Origin: Rhynchopus sp. YZ270_cl-10
Lineage: Eukaryota; Euglenozoa; Diplonemea; Diplonemida; Diplonemidae
NCBI GenBank assembly: GCA_964035575.1
Contig: OZ037853.1
Span: 1,520,501-1,584,500, forward strand
Length of the DNA: 64,000 nucleotides
Direction of reading: 5' to 3'
Of this stretch, positions 20,501 through 32,056 are shown one piece after another (the stretch's first letter is position 1; the number at the start of each line of letters is the position of its first letter). A model generated the notes under the pieces. That model worked only from the letters and a program-made list of their open reading frames with translations, did no database searches and had not been told where the DNA came from. The position numbers and the translations under genes were made by a program.

Positions 20501-20724
20501 CTGCCTTGGCACTGTGCATGCTGGTGGTGGCGGCTGTCGTGGTGCGCAGGAACTCACAGGAGTGGATGACTATTGCCGACATGGCCTTCATGGACGAATC
20601 AATGGACGACCTGCCTGACCAGTCAAAAGAGCAGAGAGGAGGAGGTGGTGGTGGTGGTGGTGCAGGTGCAGGTGCAGGTGCAGGTGGACCCCCACCAACA
20701 TCGCAGCAGAGCTACACCCTCTGA
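17521..20724 (+). CDS. Surface GH123-like protein, array copy 2
   Basis: Exons 17521-19007 and 19155-20724, 1,018 residues. It has the same domains as copy 1; the difference is the N-terminus MRDTRAPHLRG. This PHLR start, shared with copies 3-8, comes with a 5' flank that includes the 155-bp inverted element at 17063-17217. The splice-acceptor-like AG is at 17491, 29 bases before the ATG. Confidence 0.87.
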   Translation: MRDTRAPHLRGAAAVTTIVLACTVLCTPAAAHTLTFGDYSYTVAGSSAAFTVWTTATSHKINPSHEVPTPEKTNLFMSAARNEYEPLQVIIKSTSGGACTATWTLPGAQKVTFHKGGYVDDLLDTLTPIATTFAADATEGTISLDAGKHTVLWVTIYVPHDMAAKGTVMGSLKLAPASGAAMDIPVELYVFDFQVSGSLNFVNTMTISLANVMDGGGSNPDAAKQILFDHRMTSKGGATWPSGFNYQVAYETDANPDKCSKFFDEPDEQPQYSLHHLAPKFIKGEDWNCVGFPSHMAVQFVDNNTPRPKTFCGESVGADPKGTTAYNAAWGKYIKGLGEYVVANNLQDKVWYYTMNEPQNTDDYETAIALCKLAREVAPGLMITLSEEPKPEIAEQCAYDIWAAAFREFDQEYAWKRMEQGIPGERVWLYSLPQDPDPYPNPSQASRQGMHARILGFLSWSLRTQGYWYYDADTWFTNKNPTVRLELFREAWEDYEYGIQGGLFFEYCNFDFFLSQFLREFSPPPWGFFIRLSKLTSQTSYHMIRYLWLANGKKQPKPCTLTAADVTSFSVAKGMTDWTSNDDALMSLRHQLGLYLEGSISTPPELVLPPSPPPAPLYINFQDPAGSPSADPLDVNGQTWLKMGWQAYDPNTGIGWEGENIGKSIVKTGYKDIGGLDETLYSYIYDDYGRDNVFKYPLNPGVYDITVAVGVPGKLYGDKYNVVVNGVKVIDNYDSKGVGVAQTKETITMEITDGLSVVWGGKDDTGAYAYTFINYLTAVPSSAPPGTDHPAELICAKLSIPLTDQRTAEPACRPCQVDSPVCTSDTPAPTAVPTTAPLTDAPATNAPLTDAPATAIPTAAPTKVPLAPMTTYAPDTTAPATAVPTTSPATDTTAPATSIPDTRVPLVAGTTYPPDTTAPDTTAPETSIPDTRVPLVPGTTYAPDTGAPETDAPTRVPLKDGETYAPVRGSGVTDPPDSDDDDGFLWPLLWAGIAALALCMLVVAAVVVRRNSQEWMTIADMAFMDESMDDLPDQSKEQRGGGGGGGGAGAGAGAGGPPPTSQQSYTL

Positions 20725-23186
20725 ACTGGGGGAACACAATATTTGGGGGTGGGTTCTGGACCTTTTTGGCAACAACCGATTGACAAACAATAAAATTTGG
20801 TTTTTTTGTGCCCATATTGGGAATATGGGGGAGATAATCCCCCATATTTCCCCCTTTTAGGAAGTAAAGGACACATCTTGACTAATGTCATCTAATTGCG
20901 TTTGAATACAGCCAAAACAAGACAAGACGGTCACCTGGCATCTGTATTTTGTGGGTCGTAGTGACCAATGTATACACGCGCTTAGGTACCCACACCATTA
21001 ATAGGCCAGGGTGTGATCAATTTAGGGAGGAAACTTAGTCAGGTGTAAATTATAGAGCAGATCTGCCTCACCAGGTCCCTCAGGGTATCTTCCCTTTTAA
21101 AAATAACACCTCGTATGATTTTCCAGATATTGCAATGTCCAATTCCTCCCCTTGGTTTTGCAGTTCAGTCTGCAATAGCCCTGTACTAGACACGTATATG
21201 GATATCCAGTCGTAGACTCGACTAAAGCACCGACCCCGCATCTGCCTCGTCAAGTGCTCAGAAGTGTCCAAAACCAGGCGGTATTGAATTGTAGGTCACC
21301 TGGGGATCATATTTTCTAGTTTTTCAGGGTGATGTCCATTTTTTTTCTCAAAAAAATTTTTGGTCACTGTTCTCACTTTTTACATGGGATGTGCCCCCTA
21401 GTCCACCCCCCCTCACTTTTTCCCCCAGGGGGGACAATTTCACGGGGAGGGCCGGTACAAAAATAAATATTCGCCATATCACAAAGGACTGCAATCAATG
21501 CTCATCGTCAGAAAAATATCTTCAGCGATTTTTTTTTGTTCATCTTCTTTTTGTCTTACCAAGGAGACCCAGATGGTTCTTTTTTTCCTCCAGAAAAATA
21601 AAGATATTTTTTTGACAGTCCACAGTGTTACCCTCAACTGCTTTATATGTCATTTGTACTTACCCTTTTGGTGGATCCTCTTGGCTCCATCAAATACGTT
21701 TTTGTTCCGTTGCCAATTTTCTCATTCAATTGTGAATAATGCGTGAGTGTGAATGTCTGTTAGGAAAAAGGAGGAGGTGAGCAAACCCTGTTTTTACTAT
21801 AAGGTAACTAAGACGTGTCGTGCTAAAAGCACGAGAAACGCTAAGTTTATCTTTTCATTTTCATTTTTTAGGGGGCAAAGACAGTCCTGCACCCACTCAG
21901 GTACCAGGTGGTTCTGAACTGTCCAAAAGTCAGCCCTGGGGTTCCAGACTGTTCCTTGTCTCTTTATTTTTATTTTGCAACTGACGCGCTGGAGAGGCCA
22001 AACATGGCGTGTTAGGGGAAATATATTCGTCGCACAGATTAGATCAGAGACCCCACCCGATATGTTTTTCATTTTACCTCTTTTGTGCTCCGCCACCGAC
22101 ACTCCCATTTTCTGTACTTCAGGCAATAATCATAAACCATCACACACTGACACAGTCCGCGTGTGCTGGAAACAATCAATTTTTTCAAAAAATTAAAAAA
22201 TGGAAGGTGGAAGCGTGCAATGCAACAAACGGTCGAGATCTGATCAAGCGAAACGGATATATTTTCTTCTTGTCCACATTTTGTGCAGATGACACTCTCT
22301 TGATGTGTTGTCAGTACAAAAATCAAAAAAGAAGAAAGAAAAATCAGCTCTCTTAAAAAGACTTGTGTTTTTGGCTCTCATGTTCACCGCTTTGTATTTC
22401 ATCACATCTTTGGTGCTAGAAAAGGCTTTTTTTTGTCATGAACGCTAGATTTGTTCTCCTCTTTATTTTCTTTATTTTGCGTATTTTAAAAAGGCACACA
22501 ATGATGATTACACAGATACTGCCAGATCTGGCCAGAACATGGGGAGCGAAATCCCATGGCCATATCAGGCAGTATCCGTGTGATTAGGTGGGGGAACATT
22601 GCACCAATTGTTTTTTTTTTGCTTTTTTTTTAAAGTACCCTGCGAGGGGTATCTAACTAACTCCCTTCTTTCCAGTATGCATTGTTGCGTTTCACTCTTT
22701 TTTCTTCTTTTTTTTCAACAACCATTACCCGGATTTTGAGGAAAATTTTGGCCAAAAATGGGCCCCACGTATAAGGAACCGGGCTCATATTTCTCAAAAT
22801 TTAAGTGGTCAAAAAGTTGTCCAGTTTTCGAGATTGACCCCACCACTGCACGGGCGGATCCCAAAAATGCTAATAAGGACCCTAAAAAACATACCTCTGT
22901 GCGCACAACCAGTCTCAGCACAGCAGGTCATTGTCGATGCAACAGACAGCAAAACGAACGAAACCCCACCACCCACCCCCACCTCACTGTTTGTTGTGTG
23001 CCCACCCACCTCCACCACGACCACTCCTTCAACACATTCTCCACAGCGGTTCCATTCCGCCTGAGCGGTGCTTTTCCTTCGCCCAAACGTGCTCCGTTGT
23101 TGTGCCAAGCCCCAACACCCGAATCCTGCACCACACCCTAGACCCTACCCTCCACAGGAACACAAACACATCACTCCCACCACGCA
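20725..23186. other. Array spacer 2
   Basis: Same content as spacer 1: 3' hairpin 20819-20853, extra block 21977-22265, foldback 22510-22581, inverted element 22729-22883. No gene. Confidence 0.7.
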
Positions 23187-26100
23187 ATGCGAGACACTAG
23201 AGCGCCCCATCTTCGGGGGGCTGCTGCAGTCACCACTATTGTGTTGGCCTGCACCGTGCTGTGCACACCTGCTGCTGCGCATACGCTGACCTTTGGCGAC
23301 TACAGCTACACTGTGGCAGGGTCGTCGGCTGCGTTCACGGTGTGGACAACAGCAACGTCGCACAAGATCAACCCTTCGCACGAGGTCCCGACACCGGAAA
23401 AGACGAACCTCTTCATGAGCGCAGCGCGCAACGAATACGAGCCTCTGCAGGTCATCATCAAATCGACCTCTGGTGGTGCCTGCACCGCCACGTGGACACT
23501 CCCAGGGGCGCAGAAGGTGACCTTCCACAAAGGAGGCTACGTGGACGACCTTTTGGACACGTTGACCCCCATCGCCACCACCTTCGCCGCAGATGCCACA
23601 GAGGGCACGATCTCGCTGGATGCTGGGAAGCACACTGTGCTGTGGGTGACGATCTACGTCCCGCACGACATGGCGGCGAAGGGGACTGTCATGGGATCAT
23701 TGAAGCTGGCGCCCGCATCAGGGGCGGCGATGGACATACCTGTCGAGCTGTATGTATTTGACTTCCAGGTGTCCGGGTCGCTGAACTTTGTGAACACAAT
23801 GACGATTTCGCTCGCGAACGTGATGGACGGTGGCGGGAGCAACCCTGACGCTGCGAAGCAGATCCTCTTCGACCACCGCATGACTTCCAAGGGAGGTGCC
23901 ACGTGGCCAAGCGGTTTCAACTACCAAGTTGCCTACGAAACAGACGCCAACCCTGACAAATGCAGCAAATTCTTTGACGAACCCGACGAGCAGCCACAAT
24001 ACAGCCTGCACCACCTTGCACCAAAGTTCATCAAGGGCGAGGACTGGAACTGTGTCGGCTTCCCTAGCCACATGGCGGTGCAGTTTGTGGACAACAACAC
24101 ACCACGCCCAAAAACGTTCTGTGGTGAATCCGTTGGGGCGGACCCTAAAGGCACCACTGCCTACAACGCGGCATGGGGGAAGTACATCAAGGGCCTCGGC
24201 GAGTACGTGGTGGCAAACAACCTGCAGGACAAGGTGTGGTACTACACCATGAACGAGCCGCAGAACACCGACGACTACGAGACCGCAATCGCACTGTGCA
24301 AGCTGGCGCGTGAAGTGGCCCCGGGGCTGATGATCACTCTGAGTGAGGAGCCGAAGCCTGAGATTGCGGAGCAATGTGCCTACGACATCTGGGCCGCGGC
24401 GTTCAGGGAGTTCGACCAGGAGTACGCATGGAAGCGCATGGAACAAGGCATCCCCGGCGAGCGTGTCTGGCTGTACTCCCTCCCGCAGGACCCTGACCCG
24501 TACCCGAACCCGTCGCAGGCGTCGCGCCAGGGCATGCACGCACGCATTCTTGGCTTCCTCTCGTGGTCGCTGCGCACGCAAGGGTACTGGTACTATGACG
24601 CTGACACGTGGTTCACCAACAAAAACCCTACAGTGCGGCTTGAGCTCTTCAGAGAAGCATGGGAGGATTATGAGTATGGAATACAAGGGGGGCTTTTTTT
24701 TGAATATTGCAATTTTGATTTTTTTTTGTCGCAGTTTTTGCGCGAATTCTCGCCACCCCCCTGGGGGTTTTTTATACGACTTTCCAAATTGACATCACAA
24801 ACATCATATCATATGATCAGGTATCTGTGGCTTGCGAACGGGAAGAAACAGCCGAAGCCGTGCACCCTGACTGCTGCTGACGTGACCTCCTTCAGCGTTG
24901 CGAAGGGTATGACGGACTGGACGAGCAACGACGACGCACTCATGTCGCTGCGCCACCAGCTGGGGCTGTACCTCGAGGGCAGCATCTCGACACCACCGGA
25001 GTTGGTGCTGCCCCCCTCCCCGCCACCGGCACCCCTCTACATCAACTTCCAGGACCCTGCCGGCAGCCCTTCTGCAGACCCTCTGGACGTCAACGGCCAG
25101 ACGTGGCTCAAAATGGGCTGGCAGGCTTACGACCCAAACACCGGCATCGGCTGGGAGGGCGAGAACATCGGGAAGAGCATTGTGAAGACAGGCTACAAGG
25201 ACATCGGCGGCTTGGACGAGACGCTGTACTCTTACATCTACGACGACTATGGCCGTGACAACGTGTTCAAGTACCCGTTGAACCCAGGGGTGTACGACAT
25301 CACCGTCGCAGTCGGTGTGCCTGGGAAGCTGTACGGCGATAAGTACAACGTAGTAGTGAACGGCGTCAAGGTGATCGACAACTACGACTCGAAGGGTGTA
25401 GGTGTCGCGCAGACGAAGGAGACCATCACGATGGAGATCACAGACGGGTTGAGTGTGGTGTGGGGTGGTAAGGACGACACCGGTGCCTATGCGTATACGT
25501 TTATCAACTATCTGACTGCTGTGCCGTCGTCGGCGCCGCCAGGCACGGACCACCCTGCAGAGCTGATCTGTGCGAAGCTGAGCATCCCGCTCACAGACCA
25601 GAGAACAGCAGAGCCTGCCTGCAGGCCCTGCCAGGTGGACTCGCCTGTGTGCACCTCAGACACGCCTGCACCCACAGCGGTCCCCACCACAGCGCCGCTC
25701 ACGGACGCGCCTGCAACAAACGCACCATTGACAGATGCACCGGCTACAGCGATCCCCACTGCTGCGCCAACGAAGGTGCCACTGGCACCGATGACGACGT
25801 ACGCACCGGACACAACAGCACCAGCGACAGCAGTTCCCACTACGTCACCTGCAACGGACACGACAGCACCCGCAACATCCATCCCCGACACACGTGTCCC
25901 TCTTGTGGCGGGGACCACATACCCTCCTGACACGACCGCACCAGACACGACAGCGCCCGAAACTTCCATCCCTGACACACGCGTGCCCCTTGTTCCGGGC
26001 ACCACGTATGCTCCTGACACGGGCGCACCCGAGACGGACGCACCTACTCGCGTGCCTTTGAAGGATGGCGAGACGTACGCACCTGTGCGCGGCAGTGGTG

Positions 26101-26390
26101 TGACGGACCCTCCGGACAGCGACGACGACGACGGGTTCCTGTGGCCGCTGCTGTGGGCAGGCATTGCTGCCTTGGCACTGTGCATGCTGGTGGTGGCGGC
26201 TGTCGTGGTGCGCAGGAACTCACAGGAGTGGATGACTATTGCCGACATGGCCTTCATGGACGAATCAATGGACGACCTGCCTGACCAGTCAAAAGAGCAG
26301 AGAGGAGGAGGTGGTGGTGGTGGTGGTGCAGGTGCAGGTGCAGGTGCAGGTGGACCCCCACCAACATCGCAGCAGAGCTACACCCTCTGA
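23187..26390 (+). CDS. Surface GH123-like protein, array copy 3
   Basis: Exons 23187-24673 and 24821-26390, 1,018 residues. Reads as identical to copy 2 in protein and flanks. Confidence 0.87.
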   Translation: MRDTRAPHLRGAAAVTTIVLACTVLCTPAAAHTLTFGDYSYTVAGSSAAFTVWTTATSHKINPSHEVPTPEKTNLFMSAARNEYEPLQVIIKSTSGGACTATWTLPGAQKVTFHKGGYVDDLLDTLTPIATTFAADATEGTISLDAGKHTVLWVTIYVPHDMAAKGTVMGSLKLAPASGAAMDIPVELYVFDFQVSGSLNFVNTMTISLANVMDGGGSNPDAAKQILFDHRMTSKGGATWPSGFNYQVAYETDANPDKCSKFFDEPDEQPQYSLHHLAPKFIKGEDWNCVGFPSHMAVQFVDNNTPRPKTFCGESVGADPKGTTAYNAAWGKYIKGLGEYVVANNLQDKVWYYTMNEPQNTDDYETAIALCKLAREVAPGLMITLSEEPKPEIAEQCAYDIWAAAFREFDQEYAWKRMEQGIPGERVWLYSLPQDPDPYPNPSQASRQGMHARILGFLSWSLRTQGYWYYDADTWFTNKNPTVRLELFREAWEDYEYGIQGGLFFEYCNFDFFLSQFLREFSPPPWGFFIRLSKLTSQTSYHMIRYLWLANGKKQPKPCTLTAADVTSFSVAKGMTDWTSNDDALMSLRHQLGLYLEGSISTPPELVLPPSPPPAPLYINFQDPAGSPSADPLDVNGQTWLKMGWQAYDPNTGIGWEGENIGKSIVKTGYKDIGGLDETLYSYIYDDYGRDNVFKYPLNPGVYDITVAVGVPGKLYGDKYNVVVNGVKVIDNYDSKGVGVAQTKETITMEITDGLSVVWGGKDDTGAYAYTFINYLTAVPSSAPPGTDHPAELICAKLSIPLTDQRTAEPACRPCQVDSPVCTSDTPAPTAVPTTAPLTDAPATNAPLTDAPATAIPTAAPTKVPLAPMTTYAPDTTAPATAVPTTSPATDTTAPATSIPDTRVPLVAGTTYPPDTTAPDTTAPETSIPDTRVPLVPGTTYAPDTGAPETDAPTRVPLKDGETYAPVRGSGVTDPPDSDDDDGFLWPLLWAGIAALALCMLVVAAVVVRRNSQEWMTIADMAFMDESMDDLPDQSKEQRGGGGGGGGAGAGAGAGGPPPTSQQSYTL

Positions 26391-28852
26391 ACTGGGGGAA
26401 CACAATATTTGGGGGTGGGTTCTGGACCTTTTTGGCAACAACCGATTGACAAACAATAAAATTTGGTTTTTTTGTGCCCATATTGGGAATATGGGGGAGA
26501 TAATCCCCCATATTTCCCCCTTTTAGGAAGTAAAGGACACATCTTGACTAATGTCATCTAATTGCGTTTGAATACAGCCAAAACAAGACAAGACGGTCAC
26601 CTGGCATCTGTATTTTGTGGGTCGTAGTGACCAATGTATACACGCGCTTAGGTACCCACACCATTAATAGGCCAGGGTGTGATCAATTTAGGGAGGAAAC
26701 TTAGTCAGGTGTAAATTATAGAGCAGATCTGCCTCACCAGGTCCCTCAGGGTATCTTCCCTTTTAAAAATAACACCTCGTATGATTTTCCAGATATTGCA
26801 ATGTCCAATTCCTCCCCTTGGTTTTGCAGTTCAGTCTGCAATAGCCCTGTACTAGACACGTATATGGATATCCAGTCGTAGACTCGACTAAAGCACCGAC
26901 CCCGCATCTGCCTCGTCAAGTGCTCAGAAGTGTCCAAAACCAGGCGGTATTGAATTGTAGGTCACCTGGGGATCATATTTTCTAGTTTTTCAGGGTGATG
27001 TCCATTTTTTTTCTCAAAAAAATTTTTGGTCACTGTTCTCACTTTTTACATGGGATGTGCCCCCTAGTCCACCCCCCCTCACTTTTTCCCCCAGGGGGGA
27101 CAATTTCACGGGGAGGGCCGGTACAAAAATAAATATTCGCCATATCACAAAGGACTGCAATCAATGCTCATCGTCAGAAAAATATCTTCAGCGATTTTTT
27201 TTTGTTCATCTTCTTTTTGTCTTACCAAGGAGACCCAGATGGTTCTTTTTTTCCTCCAGAAAAATAAAGATATTTTTTTGACAGTCCACAGTGTTACCCT
27301 CAACTGCTTTATATGTCATTTGTACTTACCCTTTTGGTGGATCCTCTTGGCTCCATCAAATACGTTTTTGTTCCGTTGCCAATTTTCTCATTCAATTGTG
27401 AATAATGCGTGAGTGTGAATGTCTGTTAGGAAAAAGGAGGAGGTGAGCAAACCCTGTTTTTACTATAAGGTAACTAAGACGTGTCGTGCTAAAAGCACGA
27501 GAAACGCTAAGTTTATCTTTTCATTTTCATTTTTTAGGGGGCAAAGACAGTCCTGCACCCACTCAGGTACCAGGTGGTTCTGAACTGTCCAAAAGTCAGC
27601 CCTGGGGTTCCAGACTGTTCCTTGTCTCTTTATTTTTATTTTGCAACTGACGCGCTGGAGAGGCCAAACATGGCGTGTTAGGGGAAATATATTCGTCGCA
27701 CAGATTAGATCAGAGACCCCACCCGATATGTTTTTCATTTTACCTCTTTTGTGCTCCGCCACCGACACTCCCATTTTCTGTACTTCAGGCAATAATCATA
27801 AACCATCACACACTGACACAGTCCGCGTGTGCTGGAAACAATCAATTTTTTCAAAAAATTAAAAAATGGAAGGTGGAAGCGTGCAATGCAACAAACGGTC
27901 GAGATCTGATCAAGCGAAACGGATATATTTTCTTCTTGTCCACATTTTGTGCAGATGACACTCTCTTGATGTGTTGTCAGTACAAAAATCAAAAAAGAAG
28001 AAAGAAAAATCAGCTCTCTTAAAAAGACTTGTGTTTTTGGCTCTCATGTTCACCGCTTTGTATTTCATCACATCTTTGGTGCTAGAAAAGGCTTTTTTTT
28101 GTCATGAACGCTAGATTTGTTCTCCTCTTTATTTTCTTTATTTTGCGTATTTTAAAAAGGCACACAATGATGATTACACAGATACTGCCAGATCTGGCCA
28201 GAACATGGGGAGCGAAATCCCATGGCCATATCAGGCAGTATCCGTGTGATTAGGTGGGGGAACATTGCACCAATTGTTTTTTTTTTGCTTTTTTTTTAAA
28301 GTACCCTGCGAGGGGTATCTAACTAACTCCCTTCTTTCCAGTATGCATTGTTGCGTTTCACTCTTTTTTCTTCTTTTTTTTCAACAACCATTACCCGGAT
28401 TTTGAGGAAAATTTTGGCCAAAAATGGGCCCCACGTATAAGGAACCGGGCTCATATTTCTCAAAATTTAAGTGGTCAAAAAGTTGTCCAGTTTTCGAGAT
28501 TGACCCCACCACTGCACGGGCGGATCCCAAAAATGCTAATAAGGACCCTAAAAAACATACCTCTGTGCGCACAACCAGTCTCAGCACAGCAGGTCATTGT
28601 CGATGCAACAGACAGCAAAACGAACGAAACCCCACCACCCACCCCCACCTCACTGTTTGTTGTGTGCCCACCCACCTCCACCACGACCACTCCTTCAACA
28701 CATTCTCCACAGCGGTTCCATTCCGCCTGAGCGGTGCTTTTCCTTCGCCCAAACGTGCTCCGTTGTTGTGCCAAGCCCCAACACCCGAATCCTGCACCAC
28801 ACCCTAGACCCTACCCTCCACAGGAACACAAACACATCACTCCCACCACGCA
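26391..28852. other. Array spacer 3
   Basis: 3' hairpin 26485-26519, extra block 27643-27931, foldback 28176-28247, inverted element 28395-28549. No gene. Confidence 0.7.
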
Positions 28853-31800
28853 ATGCGAGACACTAGAGCGCCCCATCTTCGGGGGGCTGCTGCAGTCACC
28901 ACTATTGTGTTGGCCTGCACCGTGCTGTGCACACCTGCTGCTGCGCATACGCTGACCTTTGGCGACTACAGCTACACTGTGGCAGGGTCGTCGGCTGCGT
29001 TCACGGTGTGGACAACAGCAACGTCGCACAAGATCAACCCTTCGCACGAGGTCCCGACACCGGAAAAGACGAACCTCTTCATGAGCGCAGCGCGCAACGA
29101 ATACGAGCCTCTGCAGGTCATCATCAAATCGACCTCTGGTGGTGCCTGCACCGCCACGTGGACACTCCCAGGGGCGCAGAAGGTGACCTTCCACAAAGGA
29201 GGCTACGTGGACGACCTTTTGGACACGTTGACCCCCATCGCCACCACCTTCGCCGCAGATGCCACAGAGGGCACGATCTCGCTGGATGCTGGGAAGCACA
29301 CTGTGCTGTGGGTGACGATCTACGTCCCGCACGACATGGCGGCGAAGGGGACTGTCATGGGATCATTGAAGCTGGCGCCCGCATCAGGGGCGGCGATGGA
29401 CATACCTGTCGAGCTGTATGTATTTGACTTCCAGGTGTCCGGGTCGCTGAACTTTGTGAACACAATGACGATTTCGCTCGCGAACGTGATGGACGGTGGC
29501 GGGAGCAACCCTGACGCTGCGAAGCAGATCCTCTTCGACCACCGCATGACTTCCAAGGGAGGTGCCACGTGGCCAAGCGGTTTCAACTACCAAGTTGCCT
29601 ACGAAACAGACGCCAACCCTGACAAATGCAGCAAATTCTTTGACGAACCCGACGAGCAGCCACAATACAGCCTGCACCACCTTGCACCAAAGTTCATCAA
29701 GGGCGAGGACTGGAACTGTGTCGGCTTCCCTAGCCACATGGCGGTGCAGTTTGTGGACAACAACACACCACGCCCAAAAACGTTCTGTGGTGAATCCGTT
29801 GGGGCGGACCCTAAAGGCACCACTGCCTACAACGCGGCATGGGGGAAGTACATCAAGGGCCTCGGCGAGTACGTGGTGGCAAACAACCTGCAGGACAAGG
29901 TGTGGTACTACACCATGAACGAGCCGCAGAACACCGACGACTACGAGACCGCAATCGCACTGTGCAAGCTGGCGCGTGAAGTGGCCCCGGGGCTGATGAT
30001 CACTCTGAGTGAGGAGCCGAAGCCTGAGATTGCGGAGCAATGTGCCTACGACATCTGGGCCGCGGCGTTCAGGGAGTTCGACCAGGAGTACGCATGGAAG
30101 CGCATGGAACAAGGCATCCCCGGCGAGCGTGTCTGGCTGTACTCCCTCCCGCAGGACCCTGACCCGTACCCGAACCCGTCGCAGGCGTCGCGCCAGGGCA
30201 TGCACGCACGCATTCTTGGCTTCCTCTCGTGGTCGCTGCGCACGCAAGGGTACTGGTACTATGACGCTGACACGTGGTTCACCAACAAAAACCCTACAGT
30301 GCGGCTTGAGCTCTTCAGAGAAGCATGGGAGGATTATGAGTATGGAATACAAGGGGGGCTTTTTTTTGAATATTGCAATTTTTATTTTTTTTTGTCGCAG
30401 TTTTTGCGCGAATTCTCGCCACCCCCCTGGGGGTTTTTTATACGACTTTCCAAATTGACATCACAAACATCATATCATATGATCAGGTATCTGTGGCTTG
30501 CGAACGGGAAGAAACAGCCGAAGCCGTGCACCCTGACTGCTGCTGACGTGACCTCCTTCAGCGTTGCGAAGGGTATGACGGACTGGACGAGCAACGACGA
30601 CGCACTCATGTCGCTGCGCCACCAGCTGGGGCTGTACCTCGAGGGCAGCATCTCGACACCACCGGAGTTGGTGCTGCCCCCCTCCCCGCCACCGGCACCC
30701 CTCTACATCAACTTCCAGGACCCTGCCGGCAGCCCTTCTGCAGACCCTCTGGACGTCAACGGCCAGACGTGGCTCAAAATGGGCTGGCAGGCTTACGACC
30801 CAAACACCGGCATCGGCTGGGAGGGCGAGAACATCGGGAAGAGCATTGTGAAGACAGGCTACAAGGACATCGGCGGCTTGGACGAGACGCTGTACTCTTA
30901 CATCTACGACGACTATGGCCGTGACAACGTGTTCAAGTACCCGTTGAACCCAGGGGTGTACGACATCACCGTCGCAGTCGGTGTGCCTGGGAAGCTGTAC
31001 GGCGATAAGTACAACGTAGTAGTGAACGGCGTCAAGGTGATCGACAACTACGACTCGAAGGGTGTAGGTGTCGCGCAGACGAAGGAGACCATCACGATGG
31101 AGATCACAGACGGGTTGAGTGTGGTGTGGGGTGGTAAGGACGACACCGGTGCCTATGCGTATACGTTTATCAACTATCTGACTGCTGTGCCGTCGTCGGC
31201 GCCGCCAGGCACGGACCACCCTGCAGAGCTGATCTGTGCGAAGCTGAGCATCCCGCTCACAGACCAGAGAACAGCAGAGCCTGCCTGCAGGCCCTGCCAG
31301 GTGGACTCGCCTGTGTGCACCTCAGACACGCCTGCACCCACAGCGGTCCCCACCACAGCGCCGCTCACGGACGCGCCTGCAACAAACGCACCATTGACAG
31401 ATGCACCGGCTACAGCGATCCCCACTGCTGCGCCAACGAAGGTGCCACTGGCACCGATGACGACGTACGCACCGGACACAACAGCACCAGCGACAGCAGT
31501 TCCCACTACGTCACCTGCAACGGACACGACAGCACCCGCAACATCCATCCCCGACACACGTGTCCCTCTTGTGGCGGGGACCACATACCCTCCTGACACG
31601 ACCGCACCAGACACGACAGCGCCCGAAACTTCCATCCCTGACACACGCGTGCCCCTTGTTCCGGGCACCACGTATGCTCCTGACACGGGCGCACCCGAGA
31701 CGGACGCACCTACTCGCGTGCCTTTGAAGGATGGCGAGACGTACGCACCTGTGCGCGGCAGTGGTGTGACGGACCCTCCGGACAGCGACGACGACGACGG

Positions 31801-32056
31801 GTTCCTGTGGCCGCTGCTGTGGGCAGGCATTGCTGCCTTGGCACTGTGCATGCTGGTGGTGGCGGCTGTCGTGGTGCGCAGGAACTCACAGGAGTGGATG
31901 ACTATTGCCGACATGGCCTTCATGGACGAATCAATGGACGACCTGCCTGACCAGTCAAAAGAGCAGAGAGGAGGAGGTGGTGGTGGTGGTGGTGCAGGTG
32001 CAGGTGCAGGTGCAGGTGGACCCCCACCAACATCGCAGCAGAGCTACACCCTCTGA
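28853..32056 (+). CDS. Surface GH123-like protein, array copy 4
   Basis: Exons 28853-30339 and 30487-32056, 1,018 residues, the same protein as copy 2. It is the only middle copy in which I find a difference: inside the intron at 30383 a T replaces the G of the other units. Copy 8 has the same T. Because the change is intronic, the spliced protein is unaffected. Confidence 0.87.
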   Translation: MRDTRAPHLRGAAAVTTIVLACTVLCTPAAAHTLTFGDYSYTVAGSSAAFTVWTTATSHKINPSHEVPTPEKTNLFMSAARNEYEPLQVIIKSTSGGACTATWTLPGAQKVTFHKGGYVDDLLDTLTPIATTFAADATEGTISLDAGKHTVLWVTIYVPHDMAAKGTVMGSLKLAPASGAAMDIPVELYVFDFQVSGSLNFVNTMTISLANVMDGGGSNPDAAKQILFDHRMTSKGGATWPSGFNYQVAYETDANPDKCSKFFDEPDEQPQYSLHHLAPKFIKGEDWNCVGFPSHMAVQFVDNNTPRPKTFCGESVGADPKGTTAYNAAWGKYIKGLGEYVVANNLQDKVWYYTMNEPQNTDDYETAIALCKLAREVAPGLMITLSEEPKPEIAEQCAYDIWAAAFREFDQEYAWKRMEQGIPGERVWLYSLPQDPDPYPNPSQASRQGMHARILGFLSWSLRTQGYWYYDADTWFTNKNPTVRLELFREAWEDYEYGIQGGLFFEYCNFYFFLSQFLREFSPPPWGFFIRLSKLTSQTSYHMIRYLWLANGKKQPKPCTLTAADVTSFSVAKGMTDWTSNDDALMSLRHQLGLYLEGSISTPPELVLPPSPPPAPLYINFQDPAGSPSADPLDVNGQTWLKMGWQAYDPNTGIGWEGENIGKSIVKTGYKDIGGLDETLYSYIYDDYGRDNVFKYPLNPGVYDITVAVGVPGKLYGDKYNVVVNGVKVIDNYDSKGVGVAQTKETITMEITDGLSVVWGGKDDTGAYAYTFINYLTAVPSSAPPGTDHPAELICAKLSIPLTDQRTAEPACRPCQVDSPVCTSDTPAPTAVPTTAPLTDAPATNAPLTDAPATAIPTAAPTKVPLAPMTTYAPDTTAPATAVPTTSPATDTTAPATSIPDTRVPLVAGTTYPPDTTAPDTTAPETSIPDTRVPLVPGTTYAPDTGAPETDAPTRVPLKDGETYAPVRGSGVTDPPDSDDDDGFLWPLLWAGIAALALCMLVVAAVVVRRNSQEWMTIADMAFMDESMDDLPDQSKEQRGGGGGGGGAGAGAGAGGPPPTSQQSYTL

